DNA of 64,000 bases, taken from the NCBI RefSeq assembly GCF_009604455.1, contig NZ_WEGL01000001.1, forward strand, positions 248,001 to 312,000, in the 5' to 3' direction. The notes below the pieces were generated by a model, which did no database searches, was not told the origin of the DNA, and worked only from the letters and a program-made list of their open reading frames with translations. Below are positions 1-9,401 of the stretch, in pieces. Positions within the stretch are counted from its first letter, which is position 1. Every line of letters starts with the position of its first letter. The stretch comes from Streptomyces sp. RB17. GTDB taxonomy: Bacteria > Actinomycetota > Actinomycetes > Streptomycetales > Streptomycetaceae. The translations under genes and the position numbers were made by a program.

Positions 1-160
1 CTACGGCGACGACCAGACCATCGACGTGCATCTGTCCTGGTTGCGCCGGAAACTGGGGGAGACGGCCGCCCGGCCCCGCTATCTGCACACGCTCCGGGGC
101 GTCGGTGTGAAGCTCGAACCCCCGGCGGAACCCACTGTGGACGGGGAGCCGGTGCGATGA
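1..160 (+). CDS. Response regulator, C-terminal end (partial)
   Basis: This is the last ~52 codons of an OmpR/PhoB-type response regulator whose start lies upstream of the window. The visible part is the end of the winged-helix DNA-binding domain, with the family pattern DVHLSWLRRKLGE followed by LHTLRGVGVKLE, then a short acidic tail. The stop TGA overlaps the ATG of the following histidine kinase in an ATGA junction, so the two are translationally coupled and form a two-component pair. The signal sensed cannot be told from this fragment. Confidence 0.9.
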   Translation, partial: YGDDQTIDVHLSWLRRKLGETAARPRYLHTLRGVGVKLEPPAEPTVDGEPVR

Positions 161-1536
161 GATGGGCCCTGGTCAAGGTCTGCCTGGCGGTCACCACGAT
201 GGTCGTGGTCGCATTCGCGGTCCCGCTCGGGCTGGTCGTCAAGGAGATGGCCCGCGACCGGGCGTTCTCCAACGCGGAGCGGGAGGCCGCCGCGGTCGCA
301 CCCGCGCTGTCCATCACCACCGACCGGGACAAGCTGGAGCGGGTCGTGGCCTCGGCCGGCGCCGACTCCGGGATGGCCGTGCATCTGCCCGCCACCGACG
401 GCGGCCCCCCGCTGGACCTCGGCCGGCAGCGCGCCGCCGACCGCGACATCCAGGCGGTGCGGCGACTGGGCCGGGCCTCCACCACGTCCGTCGCCGGTGG
501 ATCGACCCTGCTGCAGCCGGTCGCGCTCGGCTCCGGTGACATCGCGGTCGTCGAGGTGTACGTCCCCGAGTCCGAGGTGACCAACGGCGTCGGCACGGCC
601 TGGGCGGTGCTCGCGGCCGTCGGCCTCGCGCTGATCGTCGGCTCGGTCGCGGTCGCCGACCGGCTCGGGGTGCGCATGGTGCGGCCCGCTCGTCGGCTGG
701 TGAAGGGGGCGCACGATCTGGGCGAGGGCAAGCTGGGCGCCCGGGTGCCGGAGGACGGCCCGACCGAACTGCGGCTCGCGGCCGTGGCGTTCAACTCCAT
801 GGCCGACCAGGTCGTCCAACTCCTCGCCAACGAGCGGGAGCTGGCGGCGGACCTCTCGCATCGCCTGCGTACGCCGCTGACCGTGCTGCGGCTCAACGCG
901 GCCTCCCTGGGCGGCGGACCGGCCGCCGAGCAGACCCGGGCCGCGGTCGCCCAGCTGGAGCGCGAGGTCGACACCATCATCCGTACGGCCCGGGAGGCCA
1001 AGCCGCAGACGGCCGCCCTCGGCCCCGGAGCCGGGTGCGACGCGGCCGAAGTGGTGCGCGAGCGCATGGAGTTCTGGTCCGCGCTCGCCGAGGACGAGGG
1101 CCGCAAGTGGCGGGTGGCCGGCGTCGAGCGGCCGGTGCGCCTGCCCGTGGCGCGCGCCGATCTGGCCGCCGCCCTCGACGCCCTGCTCGGCAATGTGTTC
1201 CGGCACACCGCCGAGGGCACGGCCTTCGCGGTCGACGTGCACAACGGCGAGGACGCGGTGATCGTGCTGATCTCCGACGCGGGCCCCGGCATACCCGACC
1301 CGGACGCCGCGATGGCCCGTGGCCGCGGTTCCGGTAACGCCGGTTCGACCGGCCTCGGGCTCGACATCGTGCGCCGGCTCGCCGAGTCCACCGGTGGGGA
1401 CGTCCGGATCGGCTCCTCCGTGCTGGGCGGCACCGAGGTGCGGATCTGGTTCCAGCTGGACGGGCGGCGGCCGGTGCGCGGGCGGGTGCGAAGGCGCCGA
1501 ACGGGCAAACCGGTCCTCACTGGTCTCGACCATTAA
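157..1536 (+). CDS. Two-component sensor histidine kinase
   Basis: A 459-residue membrane histidine kinase and the partner of the upstream response regulator. A first membrane segment (about residues 5-30) is followed by an extracytoplasmic sensor region of about 110 residues. A second membrane segment (about 147-168) leads to a HAMP linker. The H-box reads LSHRLRTPL with the phospho-acceptor histidine near residue 235. The ATP-binding domain shows an N-box (LLGNVFRHTAEG), a G1 box (DAGPGIPD) and a G2 box (GSTGLGLDIV). The ligand is unknown. Its final codons carry a DasR-type site that probably serves the chitinase downstream, so the 3' end of the gene also acts as promoter DNA. Confidence 0.93.
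   Translation: MRWALVKVCLAVTTMVVVAFAVPLGLVVKEMARDRAFSNAEREAAAVAPALSITTDRDKLERVVASAGADSGMAVHLPATDGGPPLDLGRQRAADRDIQAVRRLGRASTTSVAGGSTLLQPVALGSGDIAVVEVYVPESEVTNGVGTAWAVLAAVGLALIVGSVAVADRLGVRMVRPARRLVKGAHDLGEGKLGARVPEDGPTELRLAAVAFNSMADQVVQLLANERELAADLSHRLRTPLTVLRLNAASLGGGPAAEQTRAAVAQLEREVDTIIRTAREAKPQTAALGPGAGCDAAEVVRERMEFWSALAEDEGRKWRVAGVERPVRLPVARADLAAALDALLGNVFRHTAEGTAFAVDVHNGEDAVIVLISDAGPGIPDPDAAMARGRGSGNAGSTGLGLDIVRRLAESTGGDVRIGSSVLGGTEVRIWFQLDGRRPVRGRVRRRRTGKPVLTGLDH
1519..1534 (+). promoter_or_regulatory. dre-like DasR operator upstream of chitinase
   Basis: The 16-mer ACTGGTCTCGACCATT matches the known DasR-responsive element consensus ACTGGTCTAGACCACT at 14 of 16 positions and is an imperfect palindrome. 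It overlaps the last codons and the stop of the histidine kinase gene and lies about 135 bp before the chitinase start. DasR is the N-acetylglucosamine-responsive GntR repressor of chitin-utilisation genes in Streptomyces. The site fits the downstream gene, but regulation is inferred. Confidence 0.8.
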
Positions 1537-1668
1537 TCGTCCCCGATCCCTTCCTTAAGCGAACCCTAAGGTCTGCAACGGCCGTCCCGATCAGGCCGTT
1601 TGTCCGATTCCGGATCGCTAGCGTGCTGCCGCACCTCACCCCCGTGAACAGCGAAGGCAGGCACGCGC

Positions 1669-3141
1669 ATGAGCACGCACCGGCGCAGGATCAGTGGCAG
1701 GAACAAGGCGATAGGCGGTCTGGTCGCCGCGGCCGTGGTCGGCGGTGGTGCGGTCCTGCTCAGCGGCACCGCCAACGCGGCCGGTGTGAACGCGGCCTAC
1801 ACCAAGACCAGCGACTGGTCGACCGGCTACACCGCGCAGTACGTCGTCACCAACAACAGCGGCCAGACCGAGAAGACCTGGACGCTGGAGTTCGACCTCC
1901 CGGCGGGCGCGAAGCTCAGCTCGCTGTGGAACGGCGAGTCGAGCGTCAGCGGATCGCACGTCACCGTGAAGCCCGCGAAGTGGGACACCGAGGGCCTCGC
2001 CCCCGGCAAGTCGGTGACCGTCGGCTTCGTGGTCGACGGCAAGGGCGACCCGGCCGGCTGTCGTATCGACAGCGCGCAGTGCTCCGCCGACGACGGCGCC
2101 ACGCCCGAGCCGAGCGGCCGACCCACCCAGTCCCCGTCCCCGGCACCCACCGCCACCCCGAGCAAGAGCGCCACCGCGACCCCGACCCCGACCAGGAGCG
2201 CCACCCCCACCCCGACCGCGAGCCGGACCACCGGCAGCGGCACCACCGCCTCCGCCGGCTTCGCCCCGTACGTCGACACCTCCCTCTACCCGGCTTTCGA
2301 CCTGGTCGGCGCGGCCGACGCGACCGGGGTGAAGAACTACAACCTCGCCTTCGTCACCGACGGCGGCGGCTGCACCCCCAAGTGGGGCGGTGTCACCGAC
2401 CTGACCAGCGACGCCGTCGCCGCACAGATCGGCTCCCTGCGCGCCAAGGGCGGCGACGTCCGGGTGTCCTTCGGTGGCGCCTCCGGCTCCGAACTGGCCA
2501 CCACCTGCTCCTCGGCGGACGCGCTGGCGGCGGCGTACGGCAAGGCGGTCGACGCGTTCAAGCTGACCAAGGTGGACTTCGACGTCGAGGGCGGCGCACT
2601 GCCCAACACCACGGCCAACACCCGCCGCGCCCAGGCCATCGCCAAGCTCCAGGCCCAGCACCCGGACCTGGACGTCTCCTTCACCCTCCCGGTGATGCCC
2701 GAGGGCCTCACCCAGGACGGCGTGAACCTGCTGACGAACGCCAAGTCCAACGGCGTGAGGATCTCCACCGTCAACATCATGGCCATGGACTACGGCGCCT
2801 CGTACAACGGCGACATGGGCGACTATGCCCAGCAGGCCGCCACGGCCACCCAGGCCCAGGTCAAGAGCGTCCTCGGCCTGTCCGACTCCGCCGCCTGGAA
2901 GACGGTCGCGGTCACCCCGATGATCGGCGTCAACGACGTCTCCTCCGAGATCTTCAAGGTGGACGACGCCACCCAGCTGGTGAACTTCGCCAAGTCCAAG
3001 GGCCTCGGCGGCCTGTCGATGTGGTCCGCCGCCCGCGACAAGCAGTGCCCCGGCGGCGCCAAGAACTCCGCCGACCCCACCTGCAGCTCGATCGTCCAGG
3101 ACGCGTTCGCCTTCTCGAAGGCGTTCGGCGCCCTCAACTGA
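1669..3141 (+). CDS. Secreted GH18 chitinase with CBM2-type binding module
   Basis: A 490-residue exported chitinase. Residues 1-37 form a Sec signal peptide ending in ANA. About residues 38-142 look like a family 2 carbohydrate-binding module, with spaced aromatic residues and a Cys pair. About 145-190 form a Pro/Thr/Ser-rich linker, and the rest is a small GH18 catalytic barrel. The catalytic motif reads VDFDVEG, with the acid/base Glu near residue 307. The first Asp of the classical DxxDxDxE signature is replaced by Lys-Val context, which is seen in some bacterial chitinase subgroups. The ATG at 1669 gives a proper signal peptide. A dre-like site upstream and a strong terminator downstream suggest a single-gene unit controlled by DasR. 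Confidence 0.93.
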   Translation: MSTHRRRISGRNKAIGGLVAAAVVGGGAVLLSGTANAAGVNAAYTKTSDWSTGYTAQYVVTNNSGQTEKTWTLEFDLPAGAKLSSLWNGESSVSGSHVTVKPAKWDTEGLAPGKSVTVGFVVDGKGDPAGCRIDSAQCSADDGATPEPSGRPTQSPSPAPTATPSKSATATPTPTRSATPTPTASRTTGSGTTASAGFAPYVDTSLYPAFDLVGAADATGVKNYNLAFVTDGGGCTPKWGGVTDLTSDAVAAQIGSLRAKGGDVRVSFGGASGSELATTCSSADALAAAYGKAVDAFKLTKVDFDVEGGALPNTTANTRRAQAIAKLQAQHPDLDVSFTLPVMPEGLTQDGVNLLTNAKSNGVRISTVNIMAMDYGASYNGDMGDYAQQAATATQAQVKSVLGLSDSAAWKTVAVTPMIGVNDVSSEIFKVDDATQLVNFAKSKGLGGLSMWSAARDKQCPGGAKNSADPTCSSIVQDAFAFSKAFGALN

Positions 3142-3158
3142 CCCTCATCCCCAGAGCT

Positions 3159-3208
3159 CCTGAAGAGGGGCGCGGCAATCCGGGGGGACTGCCGCGCCCC
3201 TCTTCAGG
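3159..3208. terminator. Bidirectional terminator hairpin
   Basis: A perfect 19-bp inverted repeat (arms 3159-3177 and 3190-3208, 12-nt loop) lies between the convergent chitinase and bglC genes. There is no long T-run, as is usual for Streptomyces terminators. Confidence 0.85.
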
Positions 3209-3212
3209 TGTG

Positions 3213-4643
3213 TCAGGCCGCCGACTCCACCCCGGGCAACGTCCCCGTCCGGGCGACCTCCCCGTACCACCGGGCACTCGACTTCGGTGTCCGCTCCAGT
3301 GTCGCGTAGTCCACGTACACCGCGCCGAACCGCTTGCCGTAGCCGTACGCCCACTCGAAGTTGTCCATCAGGGACCACAGGTAGTAGCCGCGTACGTCCG
3401 CACCGTCCGCGATGGCCCGGCGGACCTCCGACAGATGGCCGCGCAGGTAGGCGATCCGCTCGGGATCGTGGACGCGGCCGTCCGGGTCGGGCTTGTCGTC
3501 GTAGGCGGCGCCGTTCTCCGTGACGTACAGCGGCAGACCGGGCGCCTCGCGGGAGTACCGCAGAAGCAGGTCGTACAGGCCCGTCGGATCGATCGTCCAG
3601 CCCATCTCCGTGCGTTCGCCCGGCGTCTGGTGGAAGACCACGTCGTCGGCGCCCGGCCAGGGGGAGTGCTCGCTGACGCCGTGGCCGTCCGCCCGGGGGC
3701 CCTTGGCCTCGCCCGAGGCGGCCGAGACCAGGGCCGGGGTGTAGTAGTTCAGGCCCAGCGCGTCCAGCGGGACGTTGATCGTGCGGGTGTCACCGTCCAG
3801 GACGTACGACCAGTCGGTGATCGAGGCCGTGGCCTCCAGCAACGACGCGGGGTACGCGCCGTGCAGCATCGGGCCGTGGAAGACGCCGTTGGCCAGGTCG
3901 TCGATCCGGCGGGCCGCAGCGAGGTCGGCCGGGTCCTGGGAAAGCGGCCGTACCACCGAGGAGTTGAGGCTGATCGCGATCTCGTTGCGGGCCGGCATCA
4001 CCGAACGGAGGGCCGAGGCCGCGAGGCCGTGGGCCAGGTTGAGGTGGTGGGCGGCGCGCAGCGAGGCCGCCGGGTCGGTACGGCCGGGGGCGTGCACACC
4101 CGAGCCGTAGCCCAGGAAGGCGCTGCACCAGGGCTCGTTGAGGGTGATCCACTGCTCCACCCGGTCGCCCAGCGCCTCGCCGACCAGCTGCGCGTACTCG
4201 GCGAACCGGAGCGCGGTGTCCCGCTGCGGCCAGCCGCCCGCGTCCTCCAGCTCCTGCGGCAGGTCCCAGTGGTAGAGGGTGAGCGCCGGCTTGATGCCGT
4301 GGGCGAGGAGTTCGTCCACCAGGCGGCGGTAGAAGTCCAGGCCGCGCTGGACCGCGGGGCCCCGGCCGGTGGGCTGCACCCGGGACCAGGAGACCGAGAA
4401 GCGGTACGCGGTCAGGCCGAGCTCCGCCATCAGCGCCACGTCGTCGCGGAAGCGGTGGTAGTGGTCGACGGCGATGTCACCGGTCTCACCGCCGGCCGTC
4501 CGGCCCGGCGTATGGCTGAAGGTGTCCCAGATCGAGGGGGTGCGGCCGTCCTCCCGTACCGCCCCCTCGATCTGGTACGCCGAGGTCGCGGCACCCCAGA
4601 GGAAGGCGGGAGGAAAGGTCACGGGGGTAACGGGTTCAGGCAT
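3213..4643 (-). CDS. bglC: GH1 beta-glucosidase of the cellobiose system
   Basis: A 476-residue cytoplasmic family 1 glycoside hydrolase that should cleave imported cellobiose or cello-oligosaccharides to glucose. The N-terminus [19 protein letters not shown] is the GH1 signature. The acid/base Glu is in the motif TLNEPWC and the nucleophile is in [11 protein letters not shown]. There is no signal peptide, so it acts inside the cell. The start ATG at 4643 follows directly after a CebR-like box, and the open frame upstream of it is cebG DNA in another frame. It lies downstream of cebEFG on the same strand, separated by a hairpin, so it probably has its own CebR-controlled promoter. Confidence 0.95.
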   Translation of the reverse strand: MPEPVTPVTFPPAFLWGAATSAYQIEGAVREDGRTPSIWDTFSHTPGRTAGGETGDIAVDHYHRFRDDVALMAELGLTAYRFSVSWSRVQPTGRGPAVQRGLDFYRRLVDELLAHGIKPALTLYHWDLPQELEDAGGWPQRDTALRFAEYAQLVGEALGDRVEQWITLNEPWCSAFLGYGSGVHAPGRTDPAASLRAAHHLNLAHGLAASALRSVMPARNEIAISLNSSVVRPLSQDPADLAAARRIDDLANGVFHGPMLHGAYPASLLEATASITDWSYVLDGDTRTINVPLDALGLNYYTPALVSAASGEAKGPRADGHGVSEHSPWPGADDVVFHQTPGERTEMGWTIDPTGLYDLLLRYSREAPGLPLYVTENGAAYDDKPDPDGRVHDPERIAYLRGHLSEVRRAIADGADVRGYYLWSLMDNFEWAYGYGKRFGAVYVDYATLERTPKSSARWYGEVARTGTLPGVESAA

Positions 4644-4656
4644 GGAAGCGCTCCCA
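4643..4656 (-). promoter_or_regulatory. CebR box at the bglC start codon
   Basis: TGGAAGCGCTCCCA differs by one base from the CebR consensus TGGGAGCGCTCCCA. Its last base is the first base of the bglC ATG on the minus strand. A bound repressor would cover the ribosome-binding region, which implies a roadblock or a leader-proximal operator for bglC. Control is inferred from the known ceb loci of Streptomyces. Confidence 0.85.
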
Positions 4657-4698
4657 TTGGGGGTCGTAGGAGACCTGGCGTAGTTGGCGGGGGGAGAA

Positions 4699-4728
4699 GG
4701 GGGCCGGGACGGCGGTGGCCCGGCCCCC
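4699..4728 (-). terminator. Hairpin between cebG and bglC
   Basis: A 10-bp G/C-only inverted repeat (4699-4708 and 4719-4728, 10-nt loop) follows the cebG stop. It could end or attenuate cebEFG transcription before bglC. Confidence 0.55.
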
Positions 4729-4741
4729 GGAAAGGAGACCG

Positions 4742-5626
4742 TCAGCCCTTGATCGCGCCCTGCATGATCCCGCCCACGATCTGCTTGCCGAACAGGATGA
4801 ACGCGATCAGCAGCGGCAGCGTGCCCAGGAGCGCGCCCGCCATGATCACGGCCTGGTCGGGGACGTACCCGGTGCCGAGCGAGTTCAGGGCCACCTGCAC
4901 GGTCGGGTTCTGCTGGTTCAGGGCGATGATCGGCCACAGGAAGTCGTTCCAGGCGAACACGAACGTCAGCAGGCCGAGCACCGCCATGGCCGGACGCGCC
5001 GCCGGGAAGACCACGTGCCAGACGACCCTGATGCTGCTCGCCCCGTCCACCCGGGCCGCCTCGATCAGCTCCGTCGGCAGCGCCTGCACCAGGTACTGCC
5101 GCATGAAGAACGTGCCGAAGGCGGTGACCAGACTCGGCAGGATCACCGTCTGCAGCTGGTTGGACCAGCCGAAGTCGGACATCCACAGATACAGCGGTAC
5201 GACGGCCAGCTGCGGCGGGATCATCATCGTGCCGATGGTCAGCAGGAGCAGCAGGCTGGAGAACCGGAACCGCAGCTTGGCGAAGGCGAAGCCGGCCAGG
5301 GTGGCGAACAGCACCGTGCTCACGGTGATCGTGCCCGCCACGATCACCGAGTTGAACATCGCGGTGCCCAGCCCCGCCTGGTCCCAGGCCGTCTGCAGGT
5401 TGGTGAACAGGTTGCCGCCGAACCACAGCGGCGGCGGCGTCTGGGCGAGGCGCCGGTCGGTCCGGGAGGCGGCGATCGCCGTCCATATCAGCGGGGCGAG
5501 GGAGACCAGCGCGAAGACGGTGAGCACGACGTACGTCACCGGGCCCGCGTGCAGCTGCTTGCCCGCGCCTATCCGGCCCCGGGGCCGGACCGCCTTCCGG
5601 GGCAGCGTCAGTTCAGTGGTCGTCAT
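4742..5626 (-). CDS. cebG: Cellobiose ABC transporter permease CebG
   Basis: A 294-residue inner-membrane permease of the MalG type, one of two forming the cello-oligosaccharide import channel. Six hydrophobic segments are visible. The cytoplasmic EAA loop reads [18 protein letters not shown] and contacts the ATPase. The start ATG at 5626 overlaps the cebF stop (ATGA), so the two are coupled. No ATPase gene is present nearby. In Streptomyces the shared MsiK ATPase encoded elsewhere energises this family, and that is assumed here. Confidence 0.92.
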   Translation of the reverse strand: MTTTELTLPRKAVRPRGRIGAGKQLHAGPVTYVVLTVFALVSLAPLIWTAIAASRTDRRLAQTPPPLWFGGNLFTNLQTAWDQAGLGTAMFNSVIVAGTITVSTVLFATLAGFAFAKLRFRFSSLLLLLTIGTMMIPPQLAVVPLYLWMSDFGWSNQLQTVILPSLVTAFGTFFMRQYLVQALPTELIEAARVDGASSIRVVWHVVFPAARPAMAVLGLLTFVFAWNDFLWPIIALNQQNPTVQVALNSLGTGYVPDQAVIMAGALLGTLPLLIAFILFGKQIVGGIMQGAIKG

Positions 5627-6648
5627 TGGGACTTCCTCAGCCGTCGGGTGAGCAGCAGGTTGACCGCGGCGATGATCAACAGGATCAGGAACATCGACCA
5701 GGCGATCGCGGACGCCTTGCCGAGGTTGCCGATGATCCAGCCCTGGTCGTACATGTACAGGCCGAGCGTCTGGTACTGGTGCTCGGAGCCGCCCTTGGAC
5801 CCGCTGACCCCGCCGAACAGCAGCGGCTCGCCGAAGAGCTGGGTCGCGCCGATCGTCGAGACCACGACCGTGAACAGGATCGTCGGCCGCAGCTGCGGGA
5901 TCGTGACGTGCCGGAACTGCTGCCAGCGGTTCGCGCCGTCGAGCGCCGCCGACTCGTACAGGTCGGTCGGGATCGCCTGCATGGCGGCGAGGTAGATCAG
6001 CGCGTTGTACCCCGTCCACCGCCAGATCACGATCGACGACACCGCGAACTGTGAACCCCAGTCGGACTCACGCCAGTTGATCGGGTTCACACCGAAGAAG
6101 TGCAGGATCCAGTTGACCATGCCGCCGTCCCACGAGTACAGCAGCGTGAACACCAGGGTCGCGGCGGCCACCGAGGTGGCGTACGGGGTCAGCATCACCA
6201 CACGCCAGACGGTCGAGCCGCGCAGCCGGTAGTTCAGCAGATGCGCCAGCCCGATCGCGGCCAGCAGTTGCGGCACGGTCGAGATGACACCGATGGTCAG
6301 CGTGTTCTTCAGGGCGTTCCAGAAGAAGTCCGAGGACCACAGGTTCTTGTAGTTGTCCAGGCCCGCCCAGGTCTGGTGGTCCAGAGAGGACAGCTGCACG
6401 TCGTGCAGCGAGTACCAGGCCGTGTAGAGCAGCGGGACCAGCGTGAACGCCCCGAACAGGATGAAGAACGGGGACACGAACGCGTACGGCGACGCCTTCA
6501 TGTCCCAGCGGTACAGCCGGCTGCGCCAGGAGTCGGCGCCCGCCGGTGTACCGCGACCGTGAGCGCCCCGGGCCGCGCCCGGCGGGGTGCCGGGCGCGGC
6601 GTCGGCGCTCGACGCGGGATGCGCGAGAGCCTGCTTGGAGCTGGTCAC
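5623..6648 (-). CDS. cebF: Cellobiose ABC transporter permease CebF
   Basis: A 341-residue MalF-type permease. A cytoplasmic Ala/Gly/Pro-rich N-terminus of about 50 residues precedes six membrane helices. The EAA loop reads DLYESAALDGANRWQQF. The GTG start at 6648 overlaps the cebE stop by four bases (GTGA), and its own stop overlaps the cebG ATG, so cebE, cebF and cebG form one coupled unit. A longer open frame upstream of 6648 is cebE DNA and was not used. Confidence 0.92.
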   Translation of the reverse strand: MTSSKQALAHPASSADAAPGTPPGAARGAHGRGTPAGADSWRSRLYRWDMKASPYAFVSPFFILFGAFTLVPLLYTAWYSLHDVQLSSLDHQTWAGLDNYKNLWSSDFFWNALKNTLTIGVISTVPQLLAAIGLAHLLNYRLRGSTVWRVVMLTPYATSVAAATLVFTLLYSWDGGMVNWILHFFGVNPINWRESDWGSQFAVSSIVIWRWTGYNALIYLAAMQAIPTDLYESAALDGANRWQQFRHVTIPQLRPTILFTVVVSTIGATQLFGEPLLFGGVSGSKGGSEHQYQTLGLYMYDQGWIIGNLGKASAIAWSMFLILLIIAAVNLLLTRRLRKSQ

Positions 6649-7976
6649 TGGCCGAGCACGTCCTTGATCTCCTTGGACGCCGCGTCCCAGCCCTGGGACG
6701 GCGACTTGCCCTTCTGCTCGACCTGGAGGATGCCGACGTCGGTGATCGCGGAGTTGATCGGCTGGTCCTTGATGCCGAAGTACTGGACCGGGATGGTCTT
6801 CGCCGAGTCGGCGAAGATCTGCGTGATCGGCGCGTTCGAGAAGTACGCCGTGGTGTCCGCGGCCGGCTTCAGGTCCGCGTACGCCGACGGGGTCGACGGG
6901 AAACTGGCCTGCTTGGCGAAGACCTTGGCCTGCTGCTCGGGTGCGGTCAGCCACTTGGCCAGCGCGATGGCCTCCTTCTGGTGCTTGCCCGCCGTCGGCA
7001 CACCGAGGAAGGAGCCGCCCCAGTTGGCCGCGGTGGGCGCCGCCGCCACGTCCCACTTGCCCTTGCCGGAGTCACCGGACTTCTGCTCGATGTAGCCGAT
7101 CATCCAGGCCGGGCAGGCGACGGTGGCGAAGGTGCCGTTGGCGTATCCCTGGTCCCAGGTCGGGTCGAACTGCTTCAGCTTCGCCGACATGTCGCTGGTG
7201 GCGACGTCCATGGCGACGTCCCAGGCCTTCTTCACGCCGGTCGACTTGTCCCAGACGACGTTGCCGTCCTTGTCGTAGTACCGCTCACCGCCGCCGCCGA
7301 GGGCCGCGTTGTAGACGGAGGCCGCGGAGTCCACGAACTTGGTGCCCTTCGGCGCCTTCTTCATGTACTCCTTGCCGACGTCGGCGTACTTGGCCCAGTC
7401 GCCCTTCCACATCTCGGCGAGCTTGGTCCGGTCGGTGGGCAGGCCCGCCTTCTGGAACAGGTCCTTCCGGTAGCAGATGGCCATCGGCCCGATGTCGGTG
7501 CCGAGCCCGATGAGCTTGCCGTCCTTGGTGGTGGCCTGGGCGTTCTTCCAGTCCAGCCACTGGGACTTGTCGGCCTCCTTGCCGAGGTCGACGAACTTGC
7601 TCGCCTGCGTCTGCACGGCCTCGGTGATGTTGCCGACCTCGATGGCCTGGATGTCGTCGGTGCCGGAGCCGGCCTGGAGGCGGGTGAGCACCTTCGGCCA
7701 GTACACGTCGGTGCGGGTGGTGACGTTCTCCTTGATGTTGATGTTCGGATGCAGCTTCATGTACTCGTCGTAGAGGCCGGCCTGCTTGTAGCCGAAGACG
7801 CCGAAGGTGCCGATGGTCAGCGTTGTCTTGCCCTTGCCACTGCCGTTTCCGCCGCCGGAGCCGTCCGACGAGCCGTCGTTCGAGTCCTTGGCGCAGCCGG
7901 CCAGCAGCCCCGTGGCCAACGCGGCAACGGCCGCGAGGGCCATCAGCCGCTGGGACCGGCGGATGCTCGTGCGCAT
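6645..7976 (-). CDS. cebE: Cellobiose-binding lipoprotein CebE
   Basis: A 443-residue extracellular solute-binding lipoprotein that captures cello-oligosaccharides for CebFG. The N-terminus has a typical lipoprotein signal, with LLAGC placing the lipidated Cys at residue 28. A Gly/Ser/Asp-rich tether follows, then a family 1 binding-protein fold. An excellent ribosome site (AGGAGG) lies just before the ATG at 7976. It is the first gene of the unit, preceded by a perfect CebR box. The substrate is inferred from the bglC and cebR neighbours. Confidence 0.93.
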   Translation of the reverse strand: MRTSIRRSQRLMALAAVAALATGLLAGCAKDSNDGSSDGSGGGNGSGKGKTTLTIGTFGVFGYKQAGLYDEYMKLHPNINIKENVTTRTDVYWPKVLTRLQAGSGTDDIQAIEVGNITEAVQTQASKFVDLGKEADKSQWLDWKNAQATTKDGKLIGLGTDIGPMAICYRKDLFQKAGLPTDRTKLAEMWKGDWAKYADVGKEYMKKAPKGTKFVDSAASVYNAALGGGGERYYDKDGNVVWDKSTGVKKAWDVAMDVATSDMSAKLKQFDPTWDQGYANGTFATVACPAWMIGYIEQKSGDSGKGKWDVAAAPTAANWGGSFLGVPTAGKHQKEAIALAKWLTAPEQQAKVFAKQASFPSTPSAYADLKPAADTTAYFSNAPITQIFADSAKTIPVQYFGIKDQPINSAITDVGILQVEQKGKSPSQGWDAASKEIKDVLGQ

Positions 7977-8345
7977 TGCGTCCTCCTGTTGCCTGACGTG
8001 CCGACCCCCCGGCCAACTGCATGGATTGGGCCCGTTCGTACTCGCTGCGGCTCGGGCGGGGAACGTGCGGGATGTGTAGGTGCCAGGTAGTGTGGGAGCG
8101 CTCCCATGAGTGATCTGTTGAAGAGTCGCCGGTCCGGGGCGGGGTGTCAAGGGAGCGGACAGCGCAACTGTGTTCAGTTATCGGAGCGTTAACTGCGTGC
8201 CCCTGACGGCACTGGTAGACGATATTCAGCCGGTGCGGCATTCGAGGGCGAGGCAGGGGGTCCGGGGGCCGGGACGGTCACTGCAGCGAACGGTGCTGTT
8301 AGATTCCAGGCCAGCATCAGGAGTCGGTCGAGAGAGGCGGAGCCC
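7977..8345. other. cebE-cebR divergent intergenic region
   Basis: This 369-bp gap separates the divergent cebE and cebR starts and holds the CebR box at 8093-8106. No RNA gene and no convincing small ORF was seen. An A/T-richer patch near 8165-8195 is a plausible promoter zone for one of the two genes. Confidence 0.6.
8093..8106. promoter_or_regulatory. Perfect CebR box
   Basis: TGGGAGCGCTCCCA is a 14-bp perfect palindrome identical to the CebR consensus. It lies 117 bp upstream of cebE and is expected to bind the LacI-type repressor encoded divergently at 8346, released by cellobiose or cellotriose. Confidence 0.93.
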
Positions 8346-9401
8346 ATGGCAAGCCACGCAGCGCGGGGCCGCAGCGGGGGTCGGCCCACGCTCGAGGAGG
8401 TCGCCGCTCGGGCCGGGGTCGGCCGGGGCACGGTCTCGCGGGTGATCAACGGCTCGCCCCGGGTCAGCGACGCCACCCGCGCCGTGGTCGAGGCGGCGGT
8501 CGCCGAACTCGGCTACGTCCCCAACACCGCCGCCCGCGCCCTCGCCGCCAACCGCACCGACGCCATAGCGCTGGTGGTCCCCGAGCCGGAGACCCGCTTC
8601 TTCGCGGAGCCGTACTTCTCGGACATGCTGCGCGGTGTCGGCTCCGAACTCTCCGACACCGAGATGCAGCTGCTGCTGATCTTCGCGGGCAGCGACCGCG
8701 AGCGTCGGCGCCTCGCGCAGTACCTGGCGGCGCACCGGGTGGACGGCGTCCTGCTGGTCTCGGTCCACGCCGACGACCCCCTCCCCGACCTGCTGGCCCA
8801 GCTGGAGATCCCGGCCGTGATCAGCGGCCCCCGCTCGGCCGGCGAGACGCTCACCTCGGTGGACTCGGACAACTACGGCGGTGCCCGCTCGGCCGTGGAG
8901 CACCTGCTCTCCCGGGGCCGCACCCGCATCGCGCACATCACCGGCCGCCTCGACGTCTACGGCGCCCAGCGCCGCGTCGACGGCTACCGCGACGCCCTGC
9001 GTGATGCGGGTCACGAGGCCGAGGAACTCCTCGTCGAGCTGGGGGACTTCACGGAGGAGGGCGGCCGCCGGGCGATGTCCGTGCTGCTCGAGCGCCGCCC
9101 CGACCTGGACGCGGTCTTCGCCGGCTCGGACGTGATGGCGGGCGGCGCCCGGCAGGTGCTGCGCGAGGCGGGCCGTCGTATACCGGACGACGTGGCCCTC
9201 GTCGGCTACGACGACTCCGCCATCGCCCGCCACATGGACCCGCCGCTGACCAGCGTCCGCCAGCCCATCGAGGAGATGGGCCGCGCGATGATCGACCTCC
9301 TCCTCACGGAGATCGCCGACCGCCGCTCACCCGTGTCCCGGGATCTGGGACGGCAGCATGCGGTACTGCCGACGGAGCTGGTGGCGCGGGCGTCGTCGTA
9401 G
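8346..9401 (+). CDS. cebR: LacI-family repressor CebR
   Basis: A 351-residue LacI/GalR repressor. About residues 15-60 form the helix-turn-helix and hinge helix (TLEEVAARAGVGRGTVSRVI and LGYVPNTAARALAANRT). The remainder is the periplasmic-binding-like sensor domain. Position beside cebEFG, plus two CebR boxes of exact palindromic type, support the cellobiose repressor assignment. A GGAG ribosome site precedes the ATG. Confidence 0.93.
   Translation: MASHAARGRSGGRPTLEEVAARAGVGRGTVSRVINGSPRVSDATRAVVEAAVAELGYVPNTAARALAANRTDAIALVVPEPETRFFAEPYFSDMLRGVGSELSDTEMQLLLIFAGSDRERRRLAQYLAAHRVDGVLLVSVHADDPLPDLLAQLEIPAVISGPRSAGETLTSVDSDNYGGARSAVEHLLSRGRTRIAHITGRLDVYGAQRRVDGYRDALRDAGHEAEELLVELGDFTEEGGRRAMSVLLERRPDLDAVFAGSDVMAGGARQVLREAGRRIPDDVALVGYDDSAIARHMDPPLTSVRQPIEEMGRAMIDLLLTEIADRRSPVSRDLGRQHAVLPTELVARASS

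Noticed and set aside
1623..5651. A very long open frame on the plus strand across chitinase, bglC and cebG
   Set aside because: It is a GC-bias shadow of the real genes in other frames, with Arg/Pro-rich sequence and no family motif.
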